NCBI GenBank assembly: GCA_011375465.1
Contig: DRZV01000096.1
Span: 1-25,109, forward strand
Source: Neomoorella mulderi
GTDB lineage: Bacteria > Bacillota > DSM-521 > Neomoorellales > Neomoorellaceae
Direction: 5' to 3'
DNA: 25,109 nt
Below, in pieces: positions 13,755 through 21,515 of this stretch (position 1 is the first letter of the stretch; every line of letters begins with the position of its first letter). A program made the position numbers and the translations under genes. The notes under the pieces are model-generated. The model searched no databases, was not told where the DNA came from, and saw only the letters and a program-made list of their open reading frames with translations.

Positions 13755-16184
13755 GTGGAATTGGATAAGGTTTACAACCCTCAGGCAGTAGAATCCAAGT
13801 GGTATAGATACTGGGAAGAGAATGGATATTTCTATGCCCCCCTACCCCTACCAGGACAGAAGAGATTCAGCTTGATGATGCCCCCTCCCAACGTGACCGG
13901 CAGCCTCCATTTAGGCCATGCCCTGGATATCACCCTCCAGGACATCTTCACCCGGTGGTACCGGATGAGGGGATATGTTTCCCTTTGGCTTCCCGGTACA
14001 GATCATGCGGGAATTGCCACCCAGGTAAAGGTGGAGGAAGCTCTGGCCCGGGAAGGCCTTACCAAACACCATCTGGGCAGGGAGAAATTTTTAGAAAGGG
14101 TATGGGCTTGGAAGGAGCAGTACGGGAACACTATAACCCGACAGCTGCGGCTTCTGGGCGCTTCATGTGACTGGAGCCGGGAGAGATTCACCATGGATCC
14201 CGCCTATACCCGCTCGGTGCGGCACGCCTTTGTGCACCTGTATCACAAAGGGCTCATTTATAGGGACAGGTATATAATCAACTGGTGTCCCCGCTGCCAG
14301 ACCACCCTGTCCGATCTGGAGGTGGAGTATAGAGAGATACAAGGAAAGCTATGGTATATCAGCTATCCCTTGGAAGACGGTTCCGGCTCCATAGTGGTGG
14401 CCACCACCCGCCCGGAGACCATGCTGGGAGACACTGCGGTGGCTGTCCATCCCGGAGATGAGAGATACAAGCACCTGGTGGGTAAAAGGGCCCGGCTGCC
14501 CTTGCTGGATCGCAGGATTCCCATAATAGCCGATGAGCATGTGGACCCCTCCTTCGGCACAGGGGCAGTCAAGATCACCCCCGGCCATGACCCCAATGAC
14601 TTCGAGGTGGCCCGGCGTCACAATCTCCCCTCCATCACGGTGATAGATCAGGAGGCCAAGATGACGGAGGAGGCGGGCTCCTATGCCGGATTGGATCGCT
14701 ATGCCTGCCGGGAAAGGGTGGTCCAGGACCTTAAGGCTGGAGGCTATCTGGAGAAGATAGAAGACCACGTCCATGCGGTGGGACACTGCTACCGGTGCGG
14801 CACAGTTATAGAACCCCTCATCTCCTTGCAGTGGTTTGTTAAAATGAAACCCCTGGCTCTCCCCGCCCTTAAGGTGGTCCAGGAAGGGAAGCTGCGCTTT
14901 ATACCTGAAAGGTTTACCAAAATATATATAAATTGGCTGGAAAATATAAAGGACTGGTGCATCTCCCGGCAGCTATGGTGGGGTCACCGGATTCCCGTAT
15001 GGTACTGCCAGCAATGCGGGGAGGAGATCTGTGCCCTGGAAGATCCCGCCCAGTGCCCTTCCTGTGGCAGCACCGCCCTCATCCAGGATCCCGACGTGCT
15101 GGACACCTGGTTCAGTTCTGCCCTCTGGCCTTTTGCCACCCTGAGATGGCCCGAGAAGACCCCGGAGCTGCAGGCCTTTTATCCCACAGACCTGCTGGTC
15201 ACCGGCCGGGATATAATATTCTTCTGGGTGGCCCGCATGGTCATGATGGGGCTGGAATTCATGGGGGAGGTGCCCTTCAGGGAGGTGCTGATCCACGGGT
15301 TGATCCTGGATGCCCAGGGAAGGAAGATGAGCAAATCCCGGGGTACAGGAATAGACCCCCTGGAGGTCCTGGACAAGTACGGAGCCGATACCCTGCGCTA
15401 CATGCTGATAACCGGAAGCACCCCAGGAAATGATGTGCGTTTTCACCCCGAACGATTGGAGGGTGTGAGAAATTTCGCCAATAAAATCTGGAACGCAGCC
15501 CGCTTTGCCCTTATGAATTTAAAGGATTTTGAACCTGGCCCTATAGCAGGAGATCAATTGGAATTGGCAGACCGCTGGATATTAAGCCGCCTCCAAAACC
15601 TGATCCTGAAGGTGGACTCCTCCCTGGAATCCTATGAGGTGGGGAAGGCTGCCCAGTCCATCTACGAGTTCCTCTGGGGGGAGTTCTGCGACTGGTATGT
15701 GGAACTGGTAAAGCCCCGCCTTTACGGATCAGGGGAGGCCAGAAAGGTGGCCCAGAGGGTATTGGTGGAGGTTTTGGGTCAGACCCTCCTGCTCCTGCAC
15801 CCCTTCATGCCTTTTATCACCGAGGAGATATGGCAGCATCTCCCTGGAAAGAGGGGGAGCATAATGTTCGGCCCTTGGCCCCAGCCTGAAGATAAATGGC
15901 GGGACGAAGCCCTGGAGAGGCTTTTTGACACCTTTATGGAGGTCACCAGGGCCATCCGCAACCTGCGGAGCGAAATGAACGTATCCCCCGGGAAGTCAGC
16001 CCCGGTCATTCTGGTGGCCGAAGGAGGAGCTGTCAGGGAGACCTTGGCTCAGCTGGCTCCCCACCTGGAGAGGTTGGCCTGGGCCAGCCAGGTGGAGATA
16101 CGGGAAGAGTTGCCAGCCCCCCGGCTCAAGCAGCCACTGCTGTGGCAGGGGGAGTGGAGATATACCTGCCCCTGGCCGGACTGA
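13755..16184 (+). CDS. valS: Valyl-tRNA synthetase, main part (C-terminus displaced by a frameshift)
   Basis: This class I synthetase charges tRNA-Val and edits misactivated threonine. Start GTG 13755 is chosen because AGGAGG (13741-13746) lies 8 bases upstream and the protein then begins ELDKVYNPQAVESKWY; ATG 13734 would sit only 12 bases after the terminator T-tract. Seen: HIGH-type motif HLGH at 52-55, GTDHAGIATQ, the editing-domain TTRPETMLGD, zinc-ligand pairs NWCPRC, HCYRCG, YCQQCG and CPSCG, and KMSKS at 524-528. The frame ends at TGA 16182-16184 after a meaningless tail (LLWQGEWRYTCPWPD). The true C-terminal coiled coil is in the next frame. Adding one C to the C6 run at 16117-16122 would restore an 877-residue protein, the usual Firmicute length. 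Confidence 0.93.
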   Translation: MELDKVYNPQAVESKWYRYWEENGYFYAPLPLPGQKRFSLMMPPPNVTGSLHLGHALDITLQDIFTRWYRMRGYVSLWLPGTDHAGIATQVKVEEALAREGLTKHHLGREKFLERVWAWKEQYGNTITRQLRLLGASCDWSRERFTMDPAYTRSVRHAFVHLYHKGLIYRDRYIINWCPRCQTTLSDLEVEYREIQGKLWYISYPLEDGSGSIVVATTRPETMLGDTAVAVHPGDERYKHLVGKRARLPLLDRRIPIIADEHVDPSFGTGAVKITPGHDPNDFEVARRHNLPSITVIDQEAKMTEEAGSYAGLDRYACRERVVQDLKAGGYLEKIEDHVHAVGHCYRCGTVIEPLISLQWFVKMKPLALPALKVVQEGKLRFIPERFTKIYINWLENIKDWCISRQLWWGHRIPVWYCQQCGEEICALEDPAQCPSCGSTALIQDPDVLDTWFSSALWPFATLRWPEKTPELQAFYPTDLLVTGRDIIFFWVARMVMMGLEFMGEVPFREVLIHGLILDAQGRKMSKSRGTGIDPLEVLDKYGADTLRYMLITGSTPGNDVRFHPERLEGVRNFANKIWNAARFALMNLKDFEPGPIAGDQLELADRWILSRLQNLILKVDSSLESYEVGKAAQSIYEFLWGEFCDWYVELVKPRLYGSGEARKVAQRVLVEVLGQTLLLLHPFMPFITEEIWQHLPGKRGSIMFGPWPQPEDKWRDEALERLFDTFMEVTRAIRNLRSEMNVSPGKSAPVILVAEGGAVRETLAQLAPHLERLAWASQVEIREELPAPRLKQPLLWQGEWRYTCPWPD

Positions 16185-16387
16185 TAGATTTGGCTAAGGA
16201 AAGGGCCCGTCTGGAGAAGGAGCTCGCCGAAGTACTGGAGGAACTTGGGCGTTCCGAAGAAAAACTGGCCCGCAGCGATTTCCGCCTAAAGGCCCCGCCT
16301 GAGGTGGTAAAAAAAGAACAGGCCAAGGCCGAAGAGATGCGGAAAAAGAGGGAAGCCATAGAGAGAAGGCTCATGGCTTTGCGGTAA
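16142..16387 (+). CDS. valS: Displaced C-terminal arm of valyl-tRNA synthetase
   Basis: This open frame encodes the usual ValRS C-terminal tRNA-binding coiled coil: GGVEIYLPLAGLIDLAKE followed by charged heptad-like sequence (RLEKELAEVLEELGR) and FRLKAPPEVVKKEQAKAEEM. The homology extends upstream of GTG 16142 to about 16121 (PAQAATAV), so this is not an independent gene; it has no ribosome site of its own. It overlaps the end of the upstream frame and is shifted by -1. ValRS needs this arm for efficient tRNA binding, so the two pieces are expected to be one protein, either through an assembly/sequencing correction or through a -1 ribosomal slip on the C-run. Confidence 0.85.
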   Translation: MAGGVEIYLPLAGLIDLAKERARLEKELAEVLEELGRSEEKLARSDFRLKAPPEVVKKEQAKAEEMRKKREAIERRLMALR

Positions 16388-16400
16388 AGGGGGAAGAAAA

Positions 16401-17720
16401 ATGGAATATAAAGAGGCCCTGGCCTACCTCCGCCAGTTAACCCAGTATGGCTATAATTTCGGTTTAGAGCGCATAAAAGAGCTCACCCAGCGCTTGGGCT
16501 CACCCCAGGACAACATGTCCTTTATCCACGTGGGAGGAACCAACGGCAAGGGTTCGGTGGCCTCCATGGTGGCCAGCATTTTACAGGAGGCCGGGTACCG
16601 GGTGGGCCTCTTTACCTCCCCCCATCTCCACTCCTACAGGGAGAGAATGCGGATCAACGGGGCTCTGATCTCGCCCCAAAAGCTGGCCCAGCTCATGGAG
16701 CATCTCAGACCTATCTTAGAAGACATGGTACAGGAGGGGTTTGAACACCCTACCGAATTCGAAGTGAATACCGCCTTGGCCTTGGAATATTTTGCTGAAG
16801 AAGAGGTGGACATAGGGGTCCTGGAGGTAGGGCTGGGGGGCAGGATTGATTCCACCAATGTCATAGACACCAGCCTGGTCACCGTGATCACCAATGTGGC
16901 CATGGACCATATGGATTATCTCGGCCCTACCCTGGACTCCATAGCCAGGGAAAAAGCCGGGATCATAAAAAAAGGCGGTGTAGTGGTCACCGGAGCTGAA
17001 GCCCCTGAAGCCCTGGACATAATAGAGGAGACCTGCCGGGATAAAGGGGCCCTTTTATATATTGTGGGAAAAGACGTGACCTGCGAAGTGGAACGAGCGG
17101 ACCTCTGCGGCTGCACTTTTAACCTCCGGGGGCTCACCAGGGAATATAAAGGGCTGCGGGTGCGCCTTCTGGGGAGGCACCAGGTGAAAAATGCCGCCCT
17201 GGCAGTAACCTGTGTGGAGGCTGCCCTCCTTCACCGGGGTCTGGCGATAGAGGAGGAGCACGTAAAAAGGGGCTTGGAAAAAACCTGCTGGCCTGGGAGG
17301 TTAGAAATAGTTTCCAGCAAACCCATGGTGGTCATAGATGGGGCTCATAATTATGACGGGGCTTGCCGTCTAAGGGAAGCCATGGACGAGCTCTTTCCCC
17401 TCCAGCCCTACATCTTGGTCATAGGCATGTTGGCCGACAAGGAAAGGGAAAAAGTGGTAGCCCAATTGGTGCCGGGGGCTAAAAAGGTTATAGTTACCCG
17501 ACCCAACAGCTTCAGGGCTGGGGACTGGGAGAAGATAGCCGATTTTGTCAAAGCTTATGGCCGGGAGGCGGAGATCGTATCGGAAGTGGAGGGGGCGGTG
17601 GCGAGGGCCCTGGATCAGGCAGAGGATGAAGATTTGATTTTAATAACCGGATCCCTATACATGATAGCCGATGCCCGGGCCTGCTTTATCCAGGATAAAA
17701 AGGATTTTGATGAAATTTAG
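16401..17720 (+). CDS. folC: Folylpolyglutamate synthase / dihydrofolate synthase
   Basis: This 439-residue Mur-ligase-type enzyme adds glutamate to dihydropteroate and to folates, which retains them in the cell. Seen: the P-loop HVGGTNGKGSVAS with K50, FTSPHLHSYRERMRINGALI, LEVGLGGRIDSTN, the AMDHMDYLGPTLDSIAREKAG stretch, and the C-terminal-domain motif VIDGAHNYDGA. Length is normal. Start ATG 16401 has AAAGGGGGAAG upstream and lies 13 bases after the valS end. Placement after valS is a common order in Firmicutes. maf follows after 23 bases, so valS-folC-maf-radC are probably one transcript. Confidence 0.96.
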   Translation: MEYKEALAYLRQLTQYGYNFGLERIKELTQRLGSPQDNMSFIHVGGTNGKGSVASMVASILQEAGYRVGLFTSPHLHSYRERMRINGALISPQKLAQLMEHLRPILEDMVQEGFEHPTEFEVNTALALEYFAEEEVDIGVLEVGLGGRIDSTNVIDTSLVTVITNVAMDHMDYLGPTLDSIAREKAGIIKKGGVVVTGAEAPEALDIIEETCRDKGALLYIVGKDVTCEVERADLCGCTFNLRGLTREYKGLRVRLLGRHQVKNAALAVTCVEAALLHRGLAIEEEHVKRGLEKTCWPGRLEIVSSKPMVVIDGAHNYDGACRLREAMDELFPLQPYILVIGMLADKEREKVVAQLVPGAKKVIVTRPNSFRAGDWEKIADFVKAYGREAEIVSEVEGAVARALDQAEDEDLILITGSLYMIADARACFIQDKKDFDEI

Positions 17721-17743
17721 CGAATGTAGAGGGGGGACTCGCT

Positions 17744-18349
17744 ATGGCTGGGACGAAGGATATAAGACTGGTGCTGGCTTCCGCTTCGCCCCGGAGGAGG
17801 GAGCTGCTGGAAGGCCTGGGGCTCTCCTTTGAAGTTCACCCCAGCCAGGTGGAAGAGGAAACCTTTAAACACCTTCCCCCTGCTGCCAGGGTGGAGGCCT
17901 TGGCCCTGGCCAAAGCTTGGTCCCTCCTACCCAAATTCCCCGGATGCTTGATAGTGGGGGCCGACACCTTGGTGGTGTGCGAAGGCAGGGTCCTGGGAAA
18001 ACCCGGGTCAGCAGCAGAGGCAGCGGCCATGTTGAGCTTCTTGAGCGGCCGGACCCACCTGGTGTATACGGGGGTGGCGGTGGTGCGCTCCCCCGACGGC
18101 ATGGCCAGGGCAAGCCATGCCGTGACCGAGGTGACCTTCCGGCCCCTTACCAAAAGAGAGATAAGGGCTTATGTGGCCAGCGGCGAGCCCCTGGATAAAG
18201 CAGGGGCTTATGGTATCCAGGGAAGGGGGGCCCTCCTGGTGAAGGAGATAAAGGGCGACTACTTCAATGTAGTTGGGCTGCCTTTAGTATCCCTGGCGGA
18301 ACTGCTGGTCCAGTTCGGCCTCAATATCTGGGAAGAAATGGGCGATTAG
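17744..18349 (+). CDS. maf: Maf-family nucleoside triphosphate pyrophosphatase
   Basis: This 201-residue house-cleaning enzyme of the Maf family hydrolyses dTTP/UTP or modified pyrimidine nucleotides to monophosphates, and is linked to septum inhibition when overproduced. Seen: LASASPRRRELLEGLGLSFE at the N-terminus, VGADTLVV with the catalytic D74, GKPGSAAEAAAMLSFLSG, HLVYTGVAVV and DKAGAYGIQGRGALLV. The start ATG 17744 follows a G-rich ribosome site (AGAGGGGGGA). The stop TAG is separated from the radC start by a single base, so the two are translationally coupled. Its place in front of radC-mreBCD is the conserved Firmicute order. Confidence 0.95.
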   Translation: MAGTKDIRLVLASASPRRRELLEGLGLSFEVHPSQVEEETFKHLPPAARVEALALAKAWSLLPKFPGCLIVGADTLVVCEGRVLGKPGSAAEAAAMLSFLSGRTHLVYTGVAVVRSPDGMARASHAVTEVTFRPLTKREIRAYVASGEPLDKAGAYGIQGRGALLVKEIKGDYFNVVGLPLVSLAELLVQFGLNIWEEMGD

Positions 18350-18350
18350 A

Positions 18351-19037
18351 TTGTGGAAGAAAAAACCCACCCTGAAGGAGATGCCCCAGCACTTAAGGCC
18401 AAGGGAGAGGCTGTTACGGGAGGGCCCAGGTGCTCTTTCAGAAGCGGAACTCCTGGCCATCCTCCTGCGTACCGGCACCAGACGGGAAACGGCCCTGGAC
18501 CTGGCCCATCGCCTCCTGTCCAGGCCGGAAGGCCTGGCTTTCCTGGCCATCGCCCCCCTGGAGGAGTTACAAAAAGAACGAGGGGTGGGCCTGGCTAAAG
18601 CCGCTCAGATCAAGGCAGCCCTGGAACTGGGCAGACGCTTAAACCACTTTATTTTCCATCAGGAACCCATAAAGGGCCCTCAGGATGTGGCCAGGTTGCT
18701 GATGGACCAGATGCGGTTCCTGGATAGGGAAGTGTTCCGGACCGTCTCTTTAAATGTGAAGAACAGGATCATAGCCATAGATACCGTATCCGTAGGCAGC
18801 CTGAACTCCTCCCTGGTGCACCCTCGGGAGGTGTTCAAGGATCCCATAAGGCGCAGCGCAGCTGCCATAATTTTAGTCCATAACCATCCCAGCGGAGATC
18901 CTTCCCCCAGTGAAGAGGATGTGGGGGTCACCAGGCGGCTGGTGGAGGCCGGGAGGATTTTGGGCATTCAGGTGCTGGATCATATCATCATCGGAGACGG
19001 GGTCTACTTCAGTTTTAAAGAAAAAAATCTCCTCTGA
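18351..19037 (+). CDS. radC: RadC family protein (JAB/MPN-type metalloprotein)
   Basis: This 228-residue protein has an N-terminal helix-hairpin-helix part (RPRERLLREGPGALSEAELLAILLRTGT) and a C-terminal JAB/MPN domain. The metal-site motif is complete: H177, H179, S187 and D190 in HNHPSGDPSPSEED. RadC was once linked to DNA repair, but its actual role remains unsettled. The start is TTG 18351, one base after the maf stop, probably re-initiated from maf; ATG 18381 lies directly against a GAAGGAG sequence and is too close to use it. The next gene, mreB, has its own candidate promoter in the 83-base gap. Confidence 0.93.
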   Translation: MWKKKPTLKEMPQHLRPRERLLREGPGALSEAELLAILLRTGTRRETALDLAHRLLSRPEGLAFLAIAPLEELQKERGVGLAKAAQIKAALELGRRLNHFIFHQEPIKGPQDVARLLMDQMRFLDREVFRTVSLNVKNRIIAIDTVSVGSLNSSLVHPREVFKDPIRRSAAAIILVHNHPSGDPSPSEEDVGVTRRLVEAGRILGIQVLDHIIIGDGVYFSFKEKNLL

Positions 19038-19054
19038 AGGAGCCAATTGACCTG

Positions 19055-19085
19055 TTGTGGCCGGGCTGGAAGGGTGTACTATAAT
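19055..19085 (+). promoter_or_regulatory. Candidate mreB operon promoter
   Basis: A perfect TATAAT -10 (19080-19085) lies 35 bases before the mreB start. The best -35 at an acceptable distance is TTGTGG (19055-19060), spacer 19; TTGACC (19047-19052) is a better hexamer but 27 bases away. The -10 is convincing, the -35 is not. Confidence 0.4.
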
Positions 19086-19120
19086 GGGAAGGGCCAAATC
19101 TAGAGGAAGGAGTAAAGGGT

Positions 19121-20161
19121 ATGATTTTCGCTCGCGATATAGGCATAGATTTGGGCACAGCCAATACCTTGGTATATGTCCGCAATAAGGGAGTGGTGCT
19201 CAAGGAACCTTCGGTGGTGGCCATCCAGAGGGGCACAGGAGAGGTGCTGGCCGTAGGGGAAGAGGCCAAGAAGATGATAGGCCGCACTCCCGGAAATATC
19301 ATAGCGGTGAGGCCCTTGAAGGATGGGGTTATTGCCGATTTCGATATAACCCAGACCATGTTGAGGGAATTCATAAAGGCGGCCATAAGCAGGAATTTTC
19401 TGACAAGACCCCGGGTGGTTATAGGGGTGCCTTCAGGGGTTACGCCGGTGGAGGCCAGGGCAGTCCGGGAAGCAGCCTTTCAGGCCGGAGCTAAAGAGGC
19501 CTACCTTATAGAGGAGCCTATGGCTGCAGCCATAGGGGCGGGACTGCCTGTATCAGAACCTACGGGCAATATGATTGTGGATATAGGCGGAGGCACCACC
19601 GAAGTGGCGGTGATCTCCTTGGGGGATATCGTCACCAGCCGCTCCGTCAGGGTGGGCGGAGACGAGATGGACGAGGCCATAGCCCAGTATATAAAGCGGA
19701 CTTATAACCTCATGATAGGGGAAAGGACAGCGGAAGAGATAAAGATAGAGATAGGTGCGGCTTATTTCGGAGATACAGAAGAGGATGAAGAGCGCAAAAA
19801 AAGGCTTTACCCTGTAAGGGGTAGGGATCTGGTGACGGGACTGCCCAAAACTGTGGAGATAAGCGCGGTGGAGATAAAGGAGGCTCTGACCGAGACGGTG
19901 GCCGCCATCTTGGAAGCTATAAGGGTGTGTCTTGAGCGTACCCCCCCAGAGCTGGCCGCCGACCTTATGGATAGGGGTATAGTGATGGCTGGTGGCGGAG
20001 CCCTGCTCTGGGGTTTGGATCGGCTGGTTAGCAAAGAGACGGGCATGCCGGTGCACCTGGCCGAAGACCCCCTCACAGTGGTGGCGGTGGGTACAGGAAA
20101 AGCTCTGGAAAATATAGATATCTTGAAAAAGACTTCCCTCAGCACCTCCCGGGCCTGGTAA
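19121..20161 (+). CDS. mreB: Rod shape-determining actin homologue MreB
   Basis: This 346-residue bacterial actin polymerises under the membrane and directs lateral wall synthesis. Seen: the phosphate-1 loop DIGIDLGTANTLVY, VVIGVPSGVTPVEARAVREA, LIEEPMAAAIGAGLPV, the phosphate-2 loop MIVDIGGGTTEVAVISLG, and the C-terminal adenosine motif IVMAGGGALLWGLD. Length and start (ATG 19121, AGAGGAAGGAG upstream) are normal. It heads the mreB-mreC-mreD-mrdA run, whose products form the elongasome. Confidence 0.97.
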   Translation: MIFARDIGIDLGTANTLVYVRNKGVVLKEPSVVAIQRGTGEVLAVGEEAKKMIGRTPGNIIAVRPLKDGVIADFDITQTMLREFIKAAISRNFLTRPRVVIGVPSGVTPVEARAVREAAFQAGAKEAYLIEEPMAAAIGAGLPVSEPTGNMIVDIGGGTTEVAVISLGDIVTSRSVRVGGDEMDEAIAQYIKRTYNLMIGERTAEEIKIEIGAAYFGDTEEDEERKKRLYPVRGRDLVTGLPKTVEISAVEIKEALTETVAAILEAIRVCLERTPPELAADLMDRGIVMAGGGALLWGLDRLVSKETGMPVHLAEDPLTVVAVGTGKALENIDILKKTSLSTSRAW

Positions 20162-20174
20162 GGGGGGAGGGAAT

Positions 20175-20990
20175 TTGTTCCCTCGGAGGCGCTATTCCCT
20201 CTTTCTATGGATGCTGTTGGGAGGCCTGGCCCTTTTTTTAATGGGGGCCACCGGGTGGCGAAGGGATTCCCTGGGCTTTTTGGAAATAGCCTTCCGGGAA
20301 GGGCTGGCTCCGGTCCAGAAGGTTGTGGCCACAGTGGGCAGCCGGGCCTATGGCTGGATAGAGGGTCTCAAAAGTTGGCGGGGTTTACAGGAAGAGAACC
20401 GGGCCTTGAAAAGGGAATTGGAAAGGTTGCAGGCCCTCAACATCCAGCTGGAGGAACACCGGCTGGAAAACCAGAGGCTCAAGGAACTCCTGCACTTCGC
20501 CGAAACCCAGGGAAGCGATTTCAGATTCGTGGCTGCCAGGGTTATCGGCAGGAACCCCACCAACTGGTACAGCACCTTAACCCTGGACAAGGGGGAAAGG
20601 CAGGGCATAAAGAGGGGGCAGGTGGTGATCACCTCCAAGGGGTTGGTGGGCCGGGTGGTGAAAGTATCCCCCAACACCGCCGAAGTGCTGTTGATCACTG
20701 ATAGGGAATGCGCTGTAGGGGGGCTCATCTTAGAAAACCGTACCCCGGGGGTGGTGGAGGGCAGCCCTGAATTCAAAGGCTACCTGCAGATGATCCATAT
20801 CCCCAAGGAAGCGCCGGCGGAAGAGAACCAGAGGGTGATCACTTCAGGGTTGGGTGGGGTTTTCCCCAAAGGGATTCCGATCGGGGTTATAGTGAGGATA
20901 GTGACGGAGCCCGACGGGCTTATGAAAAAAGCCATAATCGCCCCCTTTGTGGATTTTGACCGTCTGGAAGAGGTGTTGGTCATCATCTAA
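20175..20990 (+). CDS. mreC: Rod shape-determining protein MreC
   Basis: This 271-residue bitopic membrane protein links MreB and MreD to the penicillin-binding protein outside. Seen: a short basic N-terminus (FPRRRYS), one membrane helix ~8-25, a coiled coil ~62-100 (ENRALKRELERLQALN), and the periplasm-type beta domain with ARVIGRNPTNWYSTLTLDKG and VITSGLGGVFPKGIPIG. Start TTG 20175 follows GGGGGGAGGG at a suitable distance, 13 bases after mreB. mreD follows after 21 bases. Confidence 0.96.
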   Translation: MFPRRRYSLFLWMLLGGLALFLMGATGWRRDSLGFLEIAFREGLAPVQKVVATVGSRAYGWIEGLKSWRGLQEENRALKRELERLQALNIQLEEHRLENQRLKELLHFAETQGSDFRFVAARVIGRNPTNWYSTLTLDKGERQGIKRGQVVITSKGLVGRVVKVSPNTAEVLLITDRECAVGGLILENRTPGVVEGSPEFKGYLQMIHIPKEAPAEENQRVITSGLGGVFPKGIPIGVIVRIVTEPDGLMKKAIIAPFVDFDRLEEVLVII

Positions 20991-21011
20991 AAACTCGAGG
21001 AAGATATGTGA

Positions 21012-21515
21012 ATGCAATTATTTCTTCTGATCCTTCTGGGTATAGGGGTTTTAATCTTACAGAGCGCATTCCCCTTTTATTTAAAGGTGGCAGGAGTCAA
21101 GCCTGACCTTTTAACCGCTATCCTCACCCTTTACGCCTTCATAGAGGGCCCTTTGCCCGGAGCCCGCCTGGGCTTTATTTACGGACTGATGGAGGATATC
21201 CTGCTGGGAAGGTTCCTGGGCCTCAACACCTTTTGCCGCACCCTCAACAGCTATTTAGTAGGCTATGCTGGGCAGTGGCTGAATCCCGAAAATCCCTGGG
21301 CTCCCACTCTCCTGGCCTTTATCTCAGTCTGGCTGCACTACCTCTTTTTACTCCTGCCGGGACGTCTGGCGGGGTTCCGTTATCCCCTTTTACCTGGAAT
21401 TGTCAATATAATCTTCCCTACAGCCCTTTATACCAGCAGTTTAACCTTGATCCTCTTCATCCTCCTAAGGGGAGGGGTGTCATGGAAAAGAGGGAGAAGG
21501 AAGGCTGGAGAGTAA
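21012..21515 (+). CDS. mreD: Rod shape-determining protein MreD
   Basis: This 167-residue hydrophobic protein has about five membrane helices, beginning MQLFLLILLGIGVLILQSAF. The family marks include the GLMEDILLGRFLGLNTF stretch. MreD is an integral part of the MreBCD complex; its biochemical role is structural. Start ATG 21012 with GAGGAAG upstream. The 3' end overlaps the start of mrdA by 34 bases, which implies translational coupling of the two membrane proteins. Confidence 0.93.
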   Translation: MQLFLLILLGIGVLILQSAFPFYLKVAGVKPDLLTAILTLYAFIEGPLPGARLGFIYGLMEDILLGRFLGLNTFCRTLNSYLVGYAGQWLNPENPWAPTLLAFISVWLHYLFLLLPGRLAGFRYPLLPGIVNIIFPTALYTSSLTLILFILLRGGVSWKRGRRKAGE

